DNA of 64,000 bases from the NCBI GenBank assembly GCA_028707175.1, contig JAQTUV010000001.1:310001-374000 (forward strand). Reading direction: 5' to 3'. Below are positions 45,613 through 54,905 of the stretch, piece by piece. Numbering within the stretch: the first letter of the stretch is position 1; each line of letters begins with the position of its first letter. Both the position numbers and the translations under genes were made by a program. The notes under the pieces were generated by a model. That model was not told the DNA's origin and did not search any database. It saw only the letters and a list, made by a program, of their open reading frames with translations. The DNA is from Sideroxydans sp. Lineage in GTDB: Bacteria > Pseudomonadota > Gammaproteobacteria > Burkholderiales > Gallionellaceae.

Positions 45613-46392
45613 ATGAATCCCACACTAGTCTTTGATATTGAAACCATTCCCGACGTTGCAGGTTTGCGCGCGCTTTACGAGTTGGATGCAGGGGTGGATG
45701 ACAACGAGGTGGCTGAACTCGCCTTTCAGATGCGTCGCCAGAAGACGGGAAGTGATTTCCTGCCGCATCACTTGCAACGTGTCGCTGCCATCTCATGCGT
45801 GCTGCGTGAGGGTGATAACTTCAAAGTGTGGTCGCTAGGCGAACCGGGCGAGGATGAAGGCAGCATCATCCAGCGTTTTTTCGATGGTATCGAAAAATTC
45901 ACCCCGCAAATCGTAAGTTGGAACGGCAGTGGTTTTGACCTGCCCGTATTGCACTATCGCGGCCTGATTCATGGTGTGCAATCCCCGCGTTATTGGGATC
46001 AAGGCGAGGACGACAAGGAATTTAAGTGGAACAATTACATCAGTCGTTACCACTCGCGCCATCTAGATTTGATGGACTTGCTGGCGATGTACACCGGACG
46101 CGCCAATGCACCGCTGGATGAGTTAGCCAAGCTAATTGGCTTTCCCGGAAAACTGGGCATGGACGGCAGCAAGGTGTGGGATGCCTATCAGCAAGGCAAG
46201 CTGGCTGAGATTCGTAATTATTGCGAGACCGATGTGGTGAACACATGGCTAGTCTTTGCTCGCTTTCAGTTGATGCGCGGACAGTTCAGCAAAGCGCGTT
46301 ATGAACAAGAGTTGGAACTGGTGCGTAGTACATTGGGTAAATCCAGTGAGGCACATTGGGCTGAATATTTGGCGGCTTGGAAACAAGCCTAA
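45613..46392 (+). CDS. predicted 3'-5' exonuclease, PolB-like
   Basis: 259 residues. Exonuclease motif I is FDIETIPD near the N terminus, motif II NGSGFDLPVLHYRG, motif III with YCETDVVNTWLVFARF. This matches the stand-alone PolB-type proofreading-exonuclease-like family (DNA_pol_B_exo2). A role in DNA or RNA trimming is unproven. Start ATG at 45613. First of a run with vanZ-like and rlmD. Confidence 0.92.
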   Translation: MNPTLVFDIETIPDVAGLRALYELDAGVDDNEVAELAFQMRRQKTGSDFLPHHLQRVAAISCVLREGDNFKVWSLGEPGEDEGSIIQRFFDGIEKFTPQIVSWNGSGFDLPVLHYRGLIHGVQSPRYWDQGEDDKEFKWNNYISRYHSRHLDLMDLLAMYTGRANAPLDELAKLIGFPGKLGMDGSKVWDAYQQGKLAEIRNYCETDVVNTWLVFARFQLMRGQFSKARYEQELELVRSTLGKSSEAHWAEYLAAWKQA

Positions 46393-46764
46393 ATGCTGCG
46401 TAACATTTGCTTAGTGCTAGGGGGCGTGTGGGTTGCTCTTGTCTTCTATCTTTCCTTGACCCCTCATCCGCCTCAACCTATTGTTTTTGAGGGCGTGGAT
46501 AAATTGGAGCACGCAGCAGCTTACATCTGTCTGATGCTGTGGTTCTGTCAACTCTACTTGGCGAAGTGGTCACGAATCTATTTGATGACAGCATTCGTAT
46601 CGATGGGTGTGGGTATTGAGATTTTGCAAGGATTGAGTGGTTACCGCTATTTTGAATATGCCGACATGTTGGCTAATACCACGGGCGTATTGATAGGTTG
46701 GGGTTTGGCGCATACCCGCTTGGGACGCGTACTGATAAGTTTGGAACAACATGGCATACATTGA
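46393..46764 (+). CDS. VanZ-family membrane protein
   Basis: 123 residues with four membrane helices. The signature FEGVDKLEHAAAYICLMLWF and EILQGLSGYRYFEYADMLANTTGVLIGWGL (charged residues D/E/H in helices) is typical of VanZ-like proteins. Function unknown in Gram-negative bacteria. The ATG directly follows the exonuclease stop, and the end overlaps rlmD by 14 bases. Confidence 0.9.
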   Translation: MLRNICLVLGGVWVALVFYLSLTPHPPQPIVFEGVDKLEHAAAYICLMLWFCQLYLAKWSRIYLMTAFVSMGVGIEILQGLSGYRYFEYADMLANTTGVLIGWGLAHTRLGRVLISLEQHGIH

Positions 46765-48070
46765 TAAAACAGTCGTTATTGAATCGTTAGACCACGAAGG
46801 ACGCGGCATCGCACATGCGGATGGCAAGGTCATTTTCATCGAAGGCGCGTTGAATCGCGAGTTAGTTACCTATTCAACCTATCGCAAAAAGAATAATTAC
46901 GAGCAGGCCAAGGTCGGCAAGATACTCAAGCCCTCGTTCATGCGTGTGCAGCCTAAATGCAGCAGCTTTGGCGTGTGTGGAGGATGTTCGATGCAGCATC
47001 TCGATCCGCAAGCGCAGGTGGCCGTGAAGCAACGTGTGCTGGAAGACAATTTGCAACGCATCGGCAAGGTGAAGCCGGAAGTGGTTTTGTCGCCGATTTA
47101 TGGACAGCCTTGGGGCTATCGTCAGCGCGCGCGCCTTTCAGTGCGCCACGTGCTCAAGAAAGAAAAGACCTTGGTGGGGTTTCGCGAAACTAACGGCAAG
47201 TACGTCGCCGATATTCCTCACTGCGAAATCCTAACGCCCAAGATAGCCAAGCTACTGCCCTTGCTGGCCAAGTTGAATGAACGTTTGTCTATTCGTGAAT
47301 CCGTGCCACAGATCGAAGTTGCTGTAGGCGATGAGGTGGATGTGTTGGTGCTGCGCATCATGGAAGCCCTGTCACCTGCGGATGAAGAACAACTCAAGCG
47401 TTTTGCCGACGAACATCACGTGCAATTCTGGACGCAGACCCAAGGTGTGGATACGGTCAAACCGTTCTATCCCTTGGACGCGCCGGCATTGAGTTACAGC
47501 CTGCCCGAATTTGGCATCACCATGCCGTTTGCGCCCACTGAATTTACCCAAGTGAACAGTGATTTGAATCGCCTCATGGTGAGCCGTGCGATGCGACTGT
47601 TGAAGCCGCAAGCGCACGAACGTATCGCCGATTTCTTTTGTGGCTTGGGCAACTTCACTTTACCTATTGCACGCAGTGGCGCACAGGTAATGGGCATTGA
47701 AGGCAGTGATGCGTTGGTGAAACGTGCTGTCCAAAGCGCGCAATTCAATGGCCTGAGCAGCAACACAGAATTCCGCATGATGAATCTGTTTGATATGGAT
47801 GCAAGCCTGCTGGCAACGCTAGAGAAATTCGACAAGTGGCTGATTGACCCACCCCGCGATGGCGCAATCCAACTCGTGCAAGCCATCACCAATTACACCG
47901 CGCCTAAACTAATCGTTTATGTGAGTTGCAACCCAGGCACCTTAGCGCGTGATGCAGACGTACTGGTGAATCAGAAGGGCTACGTGCTGAAATCTGCGGG
48001 CGTGATGAATATGTTCCCGCAGACCTCGCATGTGGAATCAATCGCGGTGTTTGAGCGCGGGGAGAGTTAA
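46751..48070 (+). CDS. rlmD: 23S rRNA (uracil1939-C5)-methyltransferase
   Basis: 439 residues. TRAM domain at the N terminus (VIESLDHEGRGIAHADGKVIFIEGAL), [4Fe-4S] cysteines in CSSFGVCGGCSMQHL plus C224-like HCEIL, SAM-binding DFFCGLGNFTLPIA, IDPPRDG, and the catalytic cysteine in YVSCNPGTLARD. It methylates U1939 of 23S rRNA. Overlaps VanZ and, at its end, the convergent HopJ-like gene by 4 bases. Confidence 0.96.
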   Translation: MAYIDKTVVIESLDHEGRGIAHADGKVIFIEGALNRELVTYSTYRKKNNYEQAKVGKILKPSFMRVQPKCSSFGVCGGCSMQHLDPQAQVAVKQRVLEDNLQRIGKVKPEVVLSPIYGQPWGYRQRARLSVRHVLKKEKTLVGFRETNGKYVADIPHCEILTPKIAKLLPLLAKLNERLSIRESVPQIEVAVGDEVDVLVLRIMEALSPADEEQLKRFADEHHVQFWTQTQGVDTVKPFYPLDAPALSYSLPEFGITMPFAPTEFTQVNSDLNRLMVSRAMRLLKPQAHERIADFFCGLGNFTLPIARSGAQVMGIEGSDALVKRAVQSAQFNGLSSNTEFRMMNLFDMDASLLATLEKFDKWLIDPPRDGAIQLVQAITNYTAPKLIVYVSCNPGTLARDADVLVNQKGYVLKSAGVMNMFPQTSHVESIAVFERGES

Positions 48071-48417
48071 GCGTTTTTCGGCGTCAACGCGCTGCCTTGA
48101 AATTGAATGCCATCCCAACCGTGCTGCATGAAGTTGCGGATATTCTGATGGTCAGTGCCTTCAGGGTTTTTGAGCACATCATCGCGGTAATACGCCCCGA
48201 AACAATACAACGTTTGTTGTGCGCTTAAACCTTGCAACTTCGCGAACGAAAATAATTTGCACGAGCCATTGTTTTTACCTGCTTCGTTAAGCAGCGTGCC
48301 ATTGTTAAATGCCGTCGGCGTGAAGTCATACAGCGAATCAATCAGCGCAATCAAATCGTTGAACGCTAAAGTTTCGGGGATGCTATTCAGCATCTTCAAA
48401 TATTCGTCTAGTTTCAT
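48067..48417 (-). CDS. HopJ-type protein
   Basis: 116 residues from MKLDEYLKMLNSIPETLAFNDLIALIDSLYDFTPTAFNNG; GGAG lies 6 bases before the ATG. The blocks F(T/S)PTAFxNG, NNGSCKLFSFAKLQGLS, LYCFGAYYRDDVL and DHQNIRNFMQHGWDGI define the family annotated as HopJ type III effector. It is widespread in bacteria without type III secretion, so a housekeeping role is more likely than an effector one. Confidence 0.9.
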   Translation of the reverse strand: MKLDEYLKMLNSIPETLAFNDLIALIDSLYDFTPTAFNNGTLLNEAGKNNGSCKLFSFAKLQGLSAQQTLYCFGAYYRDDVLKNPEGTDHQNIRNFMQHGWDGIQFQGSALTPKNA

Positions 48418-48444
48418 TTCCAACTCCAAATTGTGTTCGATAAA

Positions 48445-48466
48445 AAAGGCGGCCTAAGCCGCCTTT
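48445..48466. terminator. terminator downstream of the BI-1 gene
   Basis: Perfect 9-bp stem AAAGGCGGC / GCCGCCTTT with a 4-base loop and a T run on the minus strand. It ends the BI-1 transcript. Confidence 0.85.
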
Positions 48467-48484
48467 AAAGTAGTGCTTGGTTGT

Positions 48485-49171
48485 TTAATCGCGTTCGCCG
48501 CTGAATGCCATGAGCAGATTAAGCAGGTTGATGAATAGGTTGTAGATATTCATGTATAGCGACAAAGTTGCCATTACATAGTTAGTTTCACCACCGTGCA
48601 CAATTTGGCTGATGTCATACAAAATGTAAGCGGAGAAGATCATCACTGCGATGGCAGAGATGGTGAGTGACAGTGCCGGAATCTGGAAGAAAATGTTGGC
48701 TAGCGAGGCAATAATCAACAGGATCATGCCGATGAACAAGAATTTGCCCATGAAGCTGAAATCTTTCTTTGTCACGGTAGCGATGGTCGCCAGTGTGATA
48801 AAGATGATGCCTGTGCCACCCGCAGCCATGCCTACCAGTTGTGCGCCGTTGCTAAAGTGTAGCGCGTGCTGAAGGATGGGGCCGAGGAATACTCCCGCAA
48901 CGAAGGTAAAGCCGAGTAGTGCAACGATGCCCCATACGCTGTTGCGCAAGGCGGCAACAGCGAACAACATGCCCATCATCACGCCAAACATCAGCAAGGA
49001 GCCGATGATGGGATGTTCGGTCATGAACGAAAAACTGATCGAGGTGCCGATGAATGCGCCGATGATGGTCGGAATCATGGTCAGTGCCAACATTGTGTAA
49101 GTGTTGCGCAGGACTTTATTTTGTTCGGTGGCAAGCGTGCCGATTTGTGAAGCTTGGGTCTGATATTGCAT
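48485..49171 (-). CDS. Bax inhibitor-1 (YccA/YbhL) family membrane protein
   Basis: 228 residues with seven membrane helices. NKVLRNTYTMLALTMIPTIIGAFIG, VWGIVALLGFTFVAGVFLGPIL and YILYDISQIVHGGETNYVMATLSLYMNIYNLFINLLNLL are the BI-1 family blocks, including the pair of acidic residues in helices 6-7. E. coli YccA modulates FtsH. Calcium or proton leak is described for some relatives. GGAG precedes the ATG. Confidence 0.95.
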   Translation of the reverse strand: MQYQTQASQIGTLATEQNKVLRNTYTMLALTMIPTIIGAFIGTSISFSFMTEHPIIGSLLMFGVMMGMLFAVAALRNSVWGIVALLGFTFVAGVFLGPILQHALHFSNGAQLVGMAAGGTGIIFITLATIATVTKKDFSFMGKFLFIGMILLIIASLANIFFQIPALSLTISAIAVMIFSAYILYDISQIVHGGETNYVMATLSLYMNIYNLFINLLNLLMAFSGERD

Positions 49172-49386
49172 GGTTTTCTCCAGATAAGACGTGCTGGTAC
49201 TTGCACGACGGGCGTGAGACTACAGAAGCGTAAAAAAAGTTGCAACCGTAATAATGATGTGTTCTTTGGAGGTTGGCGGATTTTCGGTTATCATGCGCGC
49301 CGCTGTTTTCAGTCGCATGAGATTCTTAGGAACTTATTGAGTGCAAAGCAGCCATAGCGTGGCGTCCTCAGGATGCAAAGTAATTT

Positions 49387-49476
49387 GGAGGTGTGGCCGA
49401 GTGGTTTAAGGCACTAGTCTTGAAAACTAGCGAGGATGAGAGTCCTCCGTGAGTTCGAATCTCACCGCCTCCGCCA
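49387..49476 (+). tRNA. tRNA-Ser (anticodon UGA)
   Basis: 90 nt including an encoded CCA. Acceptor GGAGGTG pairs with CGCCTCC, and the anticodon arm is CTAGT-CTTGAAA-ACTAG with TGA at 49421-49423. A long variable arm (GAGGATGAGAGTCCTC) gives the class II shape of tRNA-Ser. The T arm GAGTTCGAATCTC is normal. No attached integrase or att repeat is seen at its 3' end. Confidence 0.97.
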
Positions 49477-49497
49477 ACTTTAATTGAGGAGTTTTAA

Positions 49498-50067
49498 ATG
49501 TTACGTCGTCTCATCGCTATTTCTATCCTTTCTTCTAGCTCAATTGTTGTTGCTGATACTTTAGATATTCAGCTCAGCAATACAGCAGCGCAATTCAAAT
49601 ACAGCGTGCCAAGTGGTGTGGCAGGAAAATCCGAGTTGTTCGCCGGTTTCTTATATAACGATGCCAATAGCCAATTGGGTGAGGCGGGTTTGTTGGTGAT
49701 GAATGAAGAAGGTACGGTTCCTGGCTTGTCTATTGGTATCGGTGCTAAAGCGGTCGTCGCTTCTCTTAATAAAGTAGCGCTTTCACGCAAGGCAGCATCG
49801 GGCGTTGCCTTAGGCGCGCAAGTACGTTTTGAAATTCCTTCAGACCGTCGTTTTGCAATCATGGCGGATTACCACTACGCACCCAAAATCATTAGCTTTG
49901 GTGATGCAGACCATTTCTACCAAGCTGGATTGCGTGCCGAATATGCGATCTCACCTTTGACTCAAGCTTATGTGGGCTATCGCGCAACTCAGTTTGTGCT
50001 TGCGAATGGCTTGTCAAATGGTGTGTTGGATGATGGGGCTCACATCGGTGTGCGCTTGTCATTTTGA
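49498..50067 (+). CDS. YfaZ-family outer-membrane protein
   Basis: 189 residues with signal peptide (MLRRLIAISILSSSSIVVA). Mature sequence has barrel-like alternation and ends in HIGVRLSF. Blocks such as AGFLYNDANSQLGEAGLLV and ADYHYAPKIISFGDADHFYQAGLRAEYAI fit YfaZ. Function unknown. GAGGAG is 8 bases before the ATG. Confidence 0.85.
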   Translation: MLRRLIAISILSSSSIVVADTLDIQLSNTAAQFKYSVPSGVAGKSELFAGFLYNDANSQLGEAGLLVMNEEGTVPGLSIGIGAKAVVASLNKVALSRKAASGVALGAQVRFEIPSDRRFAIMADYHYAPKIISFGDADHFYQAGLRAEYAISPLTQAYVGYRATQFVLANGLSNGVLDDGAHIGVRLSF

Positions 50068-50092
50068 TCGTCACGTTGTTCTGTAAATCGGT

Positions 50093-50407
50093 ATGTTAAA
50101 AACGATGTTGGCAGTTGCCACGGTTGGAACGATGGCGATAGCCATGTCTACGATGGTGCATGCTAAAGATGTCTCCGCTCAGCAAGCCGGTGTTGAATAT
50201 GCTCGTGAAGCTGTATCGAAGGCGGAGGCTGTGTACGTTGTGAATGCGCAGCGTTTGTCTGAAACAGAGAAGAAGTATGCTGATGTGCAGAAGCAATTGG
50301 CTGAAGACAAGAAACAAGCAGAACTTTCCAAACTTGCATTAGATCAAGCGAAAATTAAGCTGGATAGTGCTCAGCTGATCTTAGACAAGGCCTGGAAGCA
50401 GCAGTAA
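50093..50407 (+). CDS. small secreted coiled-coil protein
   Basis: 104 residues. Signal peptide (MLKTMLAVATVGTMAIAMSTMVHA) followed by one long helix with heptad-like spacing (YAREAVSKAEAVYVVNAQRLSETEKKYADVQKQLAEDKKQAELSKLALDQAKIKLDSAQLILDKAWKQQ). No family recognised. It may act as an oligomeric periplasmic spacer. It follows the YfaZ gene by 25 bp and could be co-transcribed. Confidence 0.75.
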   Translation: MLKTMLAVATVGTMAIAMSTMVHAKDVSAQQAGVEYAREAVSKAEAVYVVNAQRLSETEKKYADVQKQLAEDKKQAELSKLALDQAKIKLDSAQLILDKAWKQQ

Positions 50408-50431
50408 TTGTTGTGAGTCATTGATGAACAG

Positions 50432-50458
50432 AAACGCCTCGGCATGTCCGAGGCGTTT
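50432..50458. terminator. terminator between the coiled-coil gene and feoB
   Basis: 11-bp stem AAACGCCTCGG / CCGAGGCGTTT with a 5-base loop and short T runs, between convergent genes. Confidence 0.88.
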
Positions 50459-50462
50459 TGCA

Positions 50463-52250
50463 TTAATAACCTAATGCTCGCGCACCTTGGTAGAACAGGA
50501 AGCTGATCGACCAAGCTAAGAAGAGCGACCAAAATAGAGCTAGTGCTGTAAATCCGCTACTCTTGGATTCGTTGCGCAATGTCGCGATGGTTGAAAGGCA
50601 GGGGGTATAGATTAATGTGAATAACATGAAGCTGTATGCTTGTACCCAATCTAATTGTTGTCCTAGTGCGCCACCTAGCGCGTCTCCACTCAAACCATAG
50701 ATCACGGCTAGAGAGCCAATTACAATTTCTTTCGCTACGAAGCCGAAGAGTAGGGCAACTGTGAGTTGTTCATTGATGCCAATTGGTGCGAACAGTGGGT
50801 GTAACCAAGCTCCAATCATGCCTGCAAGCGTGTCGGCACTCGCTGGCGTTGCAGTGGTTGGCAAGTTGGTCAGTATCCACACTAGGACAACCCCCGCGAT
50901 GATGAACTGAGATGCTCGGCGTAGGAACTGCGTGACTTCGTGCCATCCTCTTAAAAGCATTTGTCGCCCCGTGGGGAAGCGATAGGGGGGGAGTTCAAGC
51001 ACGAAAGGTTCGGTGTTGGTAAATCGTTGTTTAAACAATAGGGCAGTCAGAATTGCTGCCAAGAAGCTGAATAGATAGAGGCTGAACAACACTAATGGCG
51101 CTGTTGTCGGGGCGAACAATGCAGCGGTGATAAATACGAAGACTTGTAATCTGGCAGAGCATAGCGAAAAAGGTATCACTAGCATTGATAGTAGGCGAAG
51201 GCTAGGTGAACGCATTACGCGGGTTCCCATCAATGCTGGGACATTACATCCGAATCCCATAAGCAACATGACGAAGCTGCGACCATCTAGTCCCATCTTG
51301 GCCATGAGTGCGTCCATCAAGAATGCCGCACGAGAAAGATAGCCGGTGTCCTCCACGATTGCCATGAATAGGAAGAACAAGATGATGATGGGTACGAAGG
51401 CTGCGACAGTCGAGATGCCATTATAGATTCCGTCTAGTAGAAGGCCGGAAAGCCAAGACGGTAGGTTTTCGCAGGCTGGGTTTAAGAGGGTCTCCCGGAG
51501 CCAGCTTAATAGATCGGCCACGCCGCCTTGCAGGGGTTGGCCAAATAAGAAGATGGCTTGGAAAAGTAGATACATGATGCCGAAAAATATCGGCAAGCCC
51601 AACCAAGGATGTAATAAATAACTGTCTAGCTTGTCGGTGCGAGAGTCAGATAGGCGAGCAGGAACTTGTACTGCGCTACTCAATACTCGAGTCATCTCGT
51701 TTTCGATGTGAGCATCTTGTTCAAGTTGTGTGCGTAAAGCTTCAGCCATGCCCGGTGTTGGATAGCGTAGTGCTTTGGTTATGGCATGAATCGCTTCAGC
51801 ATGCCCTTGCCCATATTTTGCGCTGATGAGGTGGATCGGCATGCCCAGTAATTCGGCCATTTTTTCGCCATCAATTGAGATGCCAAACCTCTTCGCCTCA
51901 TCAGCCATGTTGAGTAAGACCACGATATTCAAGTTGAGCTGTTTGAGTTGTAACAGCAGGCTCAATTGACGTTCGATTTGCGTGGCATTGAGCACGACTA
52001 CCGCAAGGTCGGGAACGTTATCGTGTAAGAAGTGACGTACGACCTGCTCATCTTCCGAAAAGCCGTGGATGTCGTAGATACCGGGCAGGTCGATGATTTC
52101 GGCAATATCGGGGCCGAGGAGGATTTTTCCGGCTAAAAGATCAACTGTGATGCCGGGCCAATTACCAACACGCGCAGCACCGCCAGTCATGCGATTGAAA
52201 AGGGTAGATTTGCCGGTATTCGGCATACCCAAAAGTGCGATGCGCTTCAT
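50463..52250 (-). CDS. feoB: ferrous iron transporter FeoB (short form)
   Basis: 595 residues. N-terminal G domain: G1 GMPNTGKS, G3 DLPGIYDI, G4 NMAD, with the switch region NWPGITVD. The membrane part includes two Gate motifs (FVPIIILFFLFMAIVEDTGYLSRAAFLMD; RRASQFIIAGVVLVWIL) and GFGCNVPALMGTRVM. E. coli FeoB is about 773 residues; here the missing length is mainly between the G domain and first helix and at the C terminus. It imports Fe(II). Overlaps feoA by 4 bases. Confidence 0.94.
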   Translation of the reverse strand: MKRIALLGMPNTGKSTLFNRMTGGAARVGNWPGITVDLLAGKILLGPDIAEIIDLPGIYDIHGFSEDEQVVRHFLHDNVPDLAVVVLNATQIERQLSLLLQLKQLNLNIVVLLNMADEAKRFGISIDGEKMAELLGMPIHLISAKYGQGHAEAIHAITKALRYPTPGMAEALRTQLEQDAHIENEMTRVLSSAVQVPARLSDSRTDKLDSYLLHPWLGLPIFFGIMYLLFQAIFLFGQPLQGGVADLLSWLRETLLNPACENLPSWLSGLLLDGIYNGISTVAAFVPIIILFFLFMAIVEDTGYLSRAAFLMDALMAKMGLDGRSFVMLLMGFGCNVPALMGTRVMRSPSLRLLSMLVIPFSLCSARLQVFVFITAALFAPTTAPLVLFSLYLFSFLAAILTALLFKQRFTNTEPFVLELPPYRFPTGRQMLLRGWHEVTQFLRRASQFIIAGVVLVWILTNLPTTATPASADTLAGMIGAWLHPLFAPIGINEQLTVALLFGFVAKEIVIGSLAVIYGLSGDALGGALGQQLDWVQAYSFMLFTLIYTPCLSTIATLRNESKSSGFTALALFWSLFLAWSISFLFYQGARALGY

Positions 52251-52498
52251 TCGGGGCGTACCTCTATTTTAGAGGCTTCGCTCAGTCTCAAGAGGATGTC
52301 GGTCGTGCCTAATCTGACTTGAATTGGGCCGTCAAAACTTGCTTTGCGAATGATCTCAATGGGTTTTCCTGCGCGAAATCCCAGTGCCTGCAGTCGTTGG
52401 CGCAGAGCATCATCTGTATGGATATCGGTGATCGTAGCGGTTACGCCGATTGCGAGGCTAGACAGAGGTGTGTGGGGGTTGAAGTTGTTTGCATTCAC
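52247..52498 (-). CDS. feoA: ferrous iron transport protein FeoA
   Basis: 83 residues with an SH3-like FeoA core: LSSLAIGVTATITDIHTDDALRQRLQALGFRAGKPIEIIRKASFDGPIQVRLGTTDILLRLSEASKIEV. It is a cytoplasmic partner of FeoB. The 93-bp gap to dapA must hold divergent promoters; I could not identify a clear Fur box there. Confidence 0.94.
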   Translation of the reverse strand: MNANNFNPHTPLSSLAIGVTATITDIHTDDALRQRLQALGFRAGKPIEIIRKASFDGPIQVRLGTTDILLRLSEASKIEVRPE

Positions 52499-52591
52499 AG
52501 TCCCTAGATTATTCCATAGCTGACATGCTTGCGGACAAATAATCAGTCGAATCGGTTAGAATGCGCGTTCTCGAAAAAGGTAGTGGACACC

Positions 52592-53467
52592 ATGATTACA
52601 GGTAGCATCGTTGCGATTGTCACCCCCATGCTGGAAGATGGCAGCCTTGATTTGGCGGCTTTTCGTGCATTGATCGATTTTCATATCACCGAAGGAACGG
52701 ATGCAATCGTTGTCGTCGGGACGACAGGAGAATCTCCCACTGTTGATGTGGAAGAGCATGAGTTGCTCATTCAAGTTGCAGTTGAGCACGCAGCTGGAAG
52801 GATTCCCATCATTGCAGGCACGGGGGCGAACTCCACCAAAGAGGCCATTGAACTAGCTTCATTTTCCAAACGTGCTGGCGCTGCTGCGTCACTGACGGTT
52901 GTGCCGTATTATAACAAGCCGACGCAAGAAGGTTTGTATCAGCACTTTAAAGCTATCGCTGAAGCGGTGGATATGCCGCATATCCTTTATAACGTACCAG
53001 GTCGCACAGGTGCGGATATGAGTAACGATACGGTACTGCGCTTGGCACAAATCAAGAATATCGTTGGTATCAAAGATGCGACTGGCGGTATCGAGCGTGG
53101 TAGCGATCTATTGCAGCGCGCACCTAAAGATTTCGCTATTTATAGTGGTGATGATGCAAGTACGTTGGCGCTAATGTTGTTGGGCGCACATGGCACGATC
53201 TCGGTGACCGCGAATGTTGCGCCTAGATTGATGCATGAGATGTGTGCTGCCGCCTTGAAGGGCGAAGTGATCAAGGCGCGCGAGATTAATTTCCGTCTTC
53301 TAGGGCTGCATCGAAACTTATTTGTTGAAGCCAATCCAATCCCCGTGAAATGGGCTGTGGCTCGAATGGGCAAGATGAACAATACGTTGCGCTTGCCGCT
53401 AACCCCCCTCTCTGTTGGCGCACAATCAGTAGTGGAAGCAGCGATGCGACAAGCAGGAGTTATTTGA
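52592..53467 (+). CDS. dapA: 4-hydroxy-tetrahydrodipicolinate synthase
   Basis: 291 residues from [30 protein letters not shown] holds the catalytic threonines, [10 protein letters not shown] the tyrosine, and GIKDATGG the Schiff-base lysine. First committed step of lysine/diaminopimelate synthesis. The frame is open upstream to 52529, but the family start and length fit the ATG at 52592. Its stop overlaps the bamC start (TGATG). Confidence 0.97.
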   Translation: MITGSIVAIVTPMLEDGSLDLAAFRALIDFHITEGTDAIVVVGTTGESPTVDVEEHELLIQVAVEHAAGRIPIIAGTGANSTKEAIELASFSKRAGAAASLTVVPYYNKPTQEGLYQHFKAIAEAVDMPHILYNVPGRTGADMSNDTVLRLAQIKNIVGIKDATGGIERGSDLLQRAPKDFAIYSGDDASTLALMLLGAHGTISVTANVAPRLMHEMCAAALKGEVIKAREINFRLLGLHRNLFVEANPIPVKWAVARMGKMNNTLRLPLTPLSVGAQSVVEAAMRQAGVI

Positions 53468-54060
53468 TGGAAAAAAATATGAACGTACGTAATGCCGTTA
53501 TTGGAATTATCACGCTGTCTTTATTGGCGGGTTGTAGCGTGTTTGATCGTAAGCCAGTCGATTACAAAGGCGCTGCTGAAACCCCCGCTTTAGAAGTGCC
53601 ACCCGATCTTACATCCCCTATGATTGAGCAGCGTTTTGCAATTCCAGCTGCAGATGGTACGCAAGTAACCAAATATTCTGACTTTACGCGTGAGAGAGTG
53701 GTTTCTAGCCCAGCATCATCGGTCAGTGCGCCTGTCGTTGAAGTATCGGCAGGATCAAATACAAAGTTGTTGGAGGTTGGCGGTACCCGGTTTATTTTGC
53801 TGAATGAATCATTTGATCGTGTTTGGCGCAAGGTGGGATTGGCATTAGAGCGTTCTGGCATTGCTGTCGCAGATGTGGACCGTAGTAAAGGTATCTACTT
53901 TCTAAAGGCAAATCCTAAAGATAAAAAATCTGCAGACCTTCAAGTGTTGGTGCATGAAGCATCAGGTACTTCGGATATCACTGTCAAAGAAGGTAATGAG
54001 TTGAAGGGGAAAGAAGCGACTCGCATTCTTGACCTCGTCTTCCAAAATATCGAAAAATAA
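53467..54060 (+). CDS. bamC: outer-membrane assembly lipoprotein BamC (short)
   Basis: 197 residues. Lipoprotein signal with lipobox LLAGC, then the unstructured VDYKGAAETPALEVPPDLTSP that binds BamD in E. coli BamC. One helix-grip domain follows (LNESFDRVWRKVGLALERSGIAVADVDRSKGIYFL...TRILDLVFQNIEK). E. coli BamC has two such domains and 344 residues, so this is a one-domain version. dapA-bamC is a conserved gene pair. Confidence 0.9.
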   Translation: MEKNMNVRNAVIGIITLSLLAGCSVFDRKPVDYKGAAETPALEVPPDLTSPMIEQRFAIPAADGTQVTKYSDFTRERVVSSPASSVSAPVVEVSAGSNTKLLEVGGTRFILLNESFDRVWRKVGLALERSGIAVADVDRSKGIYFLKANPKDKKSADLQVLVHEASGTSDITVKEGNELKGKEATRILDLVFQNIEK

Positions 54061-54069
54061 ACTGCACTG

Positions 54070-54834
54070 ATGAGATTTGCCCTTCTGGGTAGCGGTAGTG
54101 AGGGTAATGGGCTAGTAGTGCAAGCTGGCAAAACCACATTGCTGATGGATTGCGGATTTTCCGTTAGCGAAACACTCAATCGCCTCGCGCGCCTCGGACT
54201 TCAAGCAACACAAATCAATGGCATTCTTGTGACGCACGAACACGGCGATCATATCGCCGGAGTTGCTCGTTTGGCTCGAAAGTTTGAGCTGCCTGTTTGG
54301 CTCACTCACGGCACTTTGCGGTTTCAAAGAGAAGCGTTTGCCGATATTCAGGTACAAGAACTCAATCCACACCATCGCTTCAATATCGGTGATGTGGAAA
54401 TTCAGCCATTCTTAGTTCCTCATGATGCGGGTGAGCCCGTACAGTATGTCTTCGGCGATGGTGAGAATCGTTTGGGCGTATTGACCGATACAGGGCATGC
54501 TACTCCGCATATTGAATCCACCCTTTCTGGGTGCCAAGCCTTAGTGCTTGAGTGTAACCACGATGAGGCCATGTTGATGGGAGGGCGCTATCCAGCCAGT
54601 CTCAAGCAAAGGGTAGGTGGGCGCTACGGACACTTGAATAACCAGCAAGCAGCAACATTACTCTCTGATTTGGATACCACTCGATTGCAGCACATCGTGG
54701 CAGCACATCTCAGTCAGCAGAACAATACGGCCGCGTTGGCGGTTGCAGCGTTGAGTGACGCCTTAAACTGTGAAAAGGAATGGGTTGCTGTTGCCGGACA
54801 AACAGATGGACTGGATTGGCGAGCGCTTAGTTGA
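54070..54834 (+). CDS. MBL-fold metallo-hydrolase (YycJ/WalJ-like)
   Basis: 254 residues. Starts MRFALLGSGSEGNGLVVQAGKTTLLMDCGFS, metal motif THEHGDHIAGV, further ligands in LTDTGHATPH and LECNHDEAML, closing with AAHLSQQNN. This is the RNase Z/YycJ-like branch, implicated in nucleic-acid processing. Lies 9 bp after bamC in the dapA-bamC-MBL unit. Confidence 0.92.
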   Translation: MRFALLGSGSEGNGLVVQAGKTTLLMDCGFSVSETLNRLARLGLQATQINGILVTHEHGDHIAGVARLARKFELPVWLTHGTLRFQREAFADIQVQELNPHHRFNIGDVEIQPFLVPHDAGEPVQYVFGDGENRLGVLTDTGHATPHIESTLSGCQALVLECNHDEAMLMGGRYPASLKQRVGGRYGHLNNQQAATLLSDLDTTRLQHIVAAHLSQQNNTAALAVAALSDALNCEKEWVAVAGQTDGLDWRALS

Positions 54835-54864
54835 TGCGGAAGTGTTGCGGATCGATAGGCGTAA

Positions 54865-54890
54865 AAAAAGCCGACTTAAGTCGGCTTTTT
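54865..54890. terminator. bidirectional terminator
   Basis: Perfect palindrome, 54865-54890 (AAAAAGCCGACTT and its complement), without spacer, flanked by A and T runs. It serves both the MBL hydrolase gene and the convergent lipoprotein gene. Confidence 0.92.
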
Positions 54891-54905
54891 CATAAGCTTG
54901 GAAGC

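Noticed and set aside
49387-49476. tRNA-Ser as an integration site of a genomic island
   Set aside because: No integrase nearby, no direct repeat of the tRNA 3' end seen, and the flanking genes look like core genome.
50463-52250. feoB as a truncated pseudogene
   Set aside because: Shorter than E. coli FeoB, but the G domain, both Gate motifs and the membrane core are all present in one frame, so it is treated as a functional short form.
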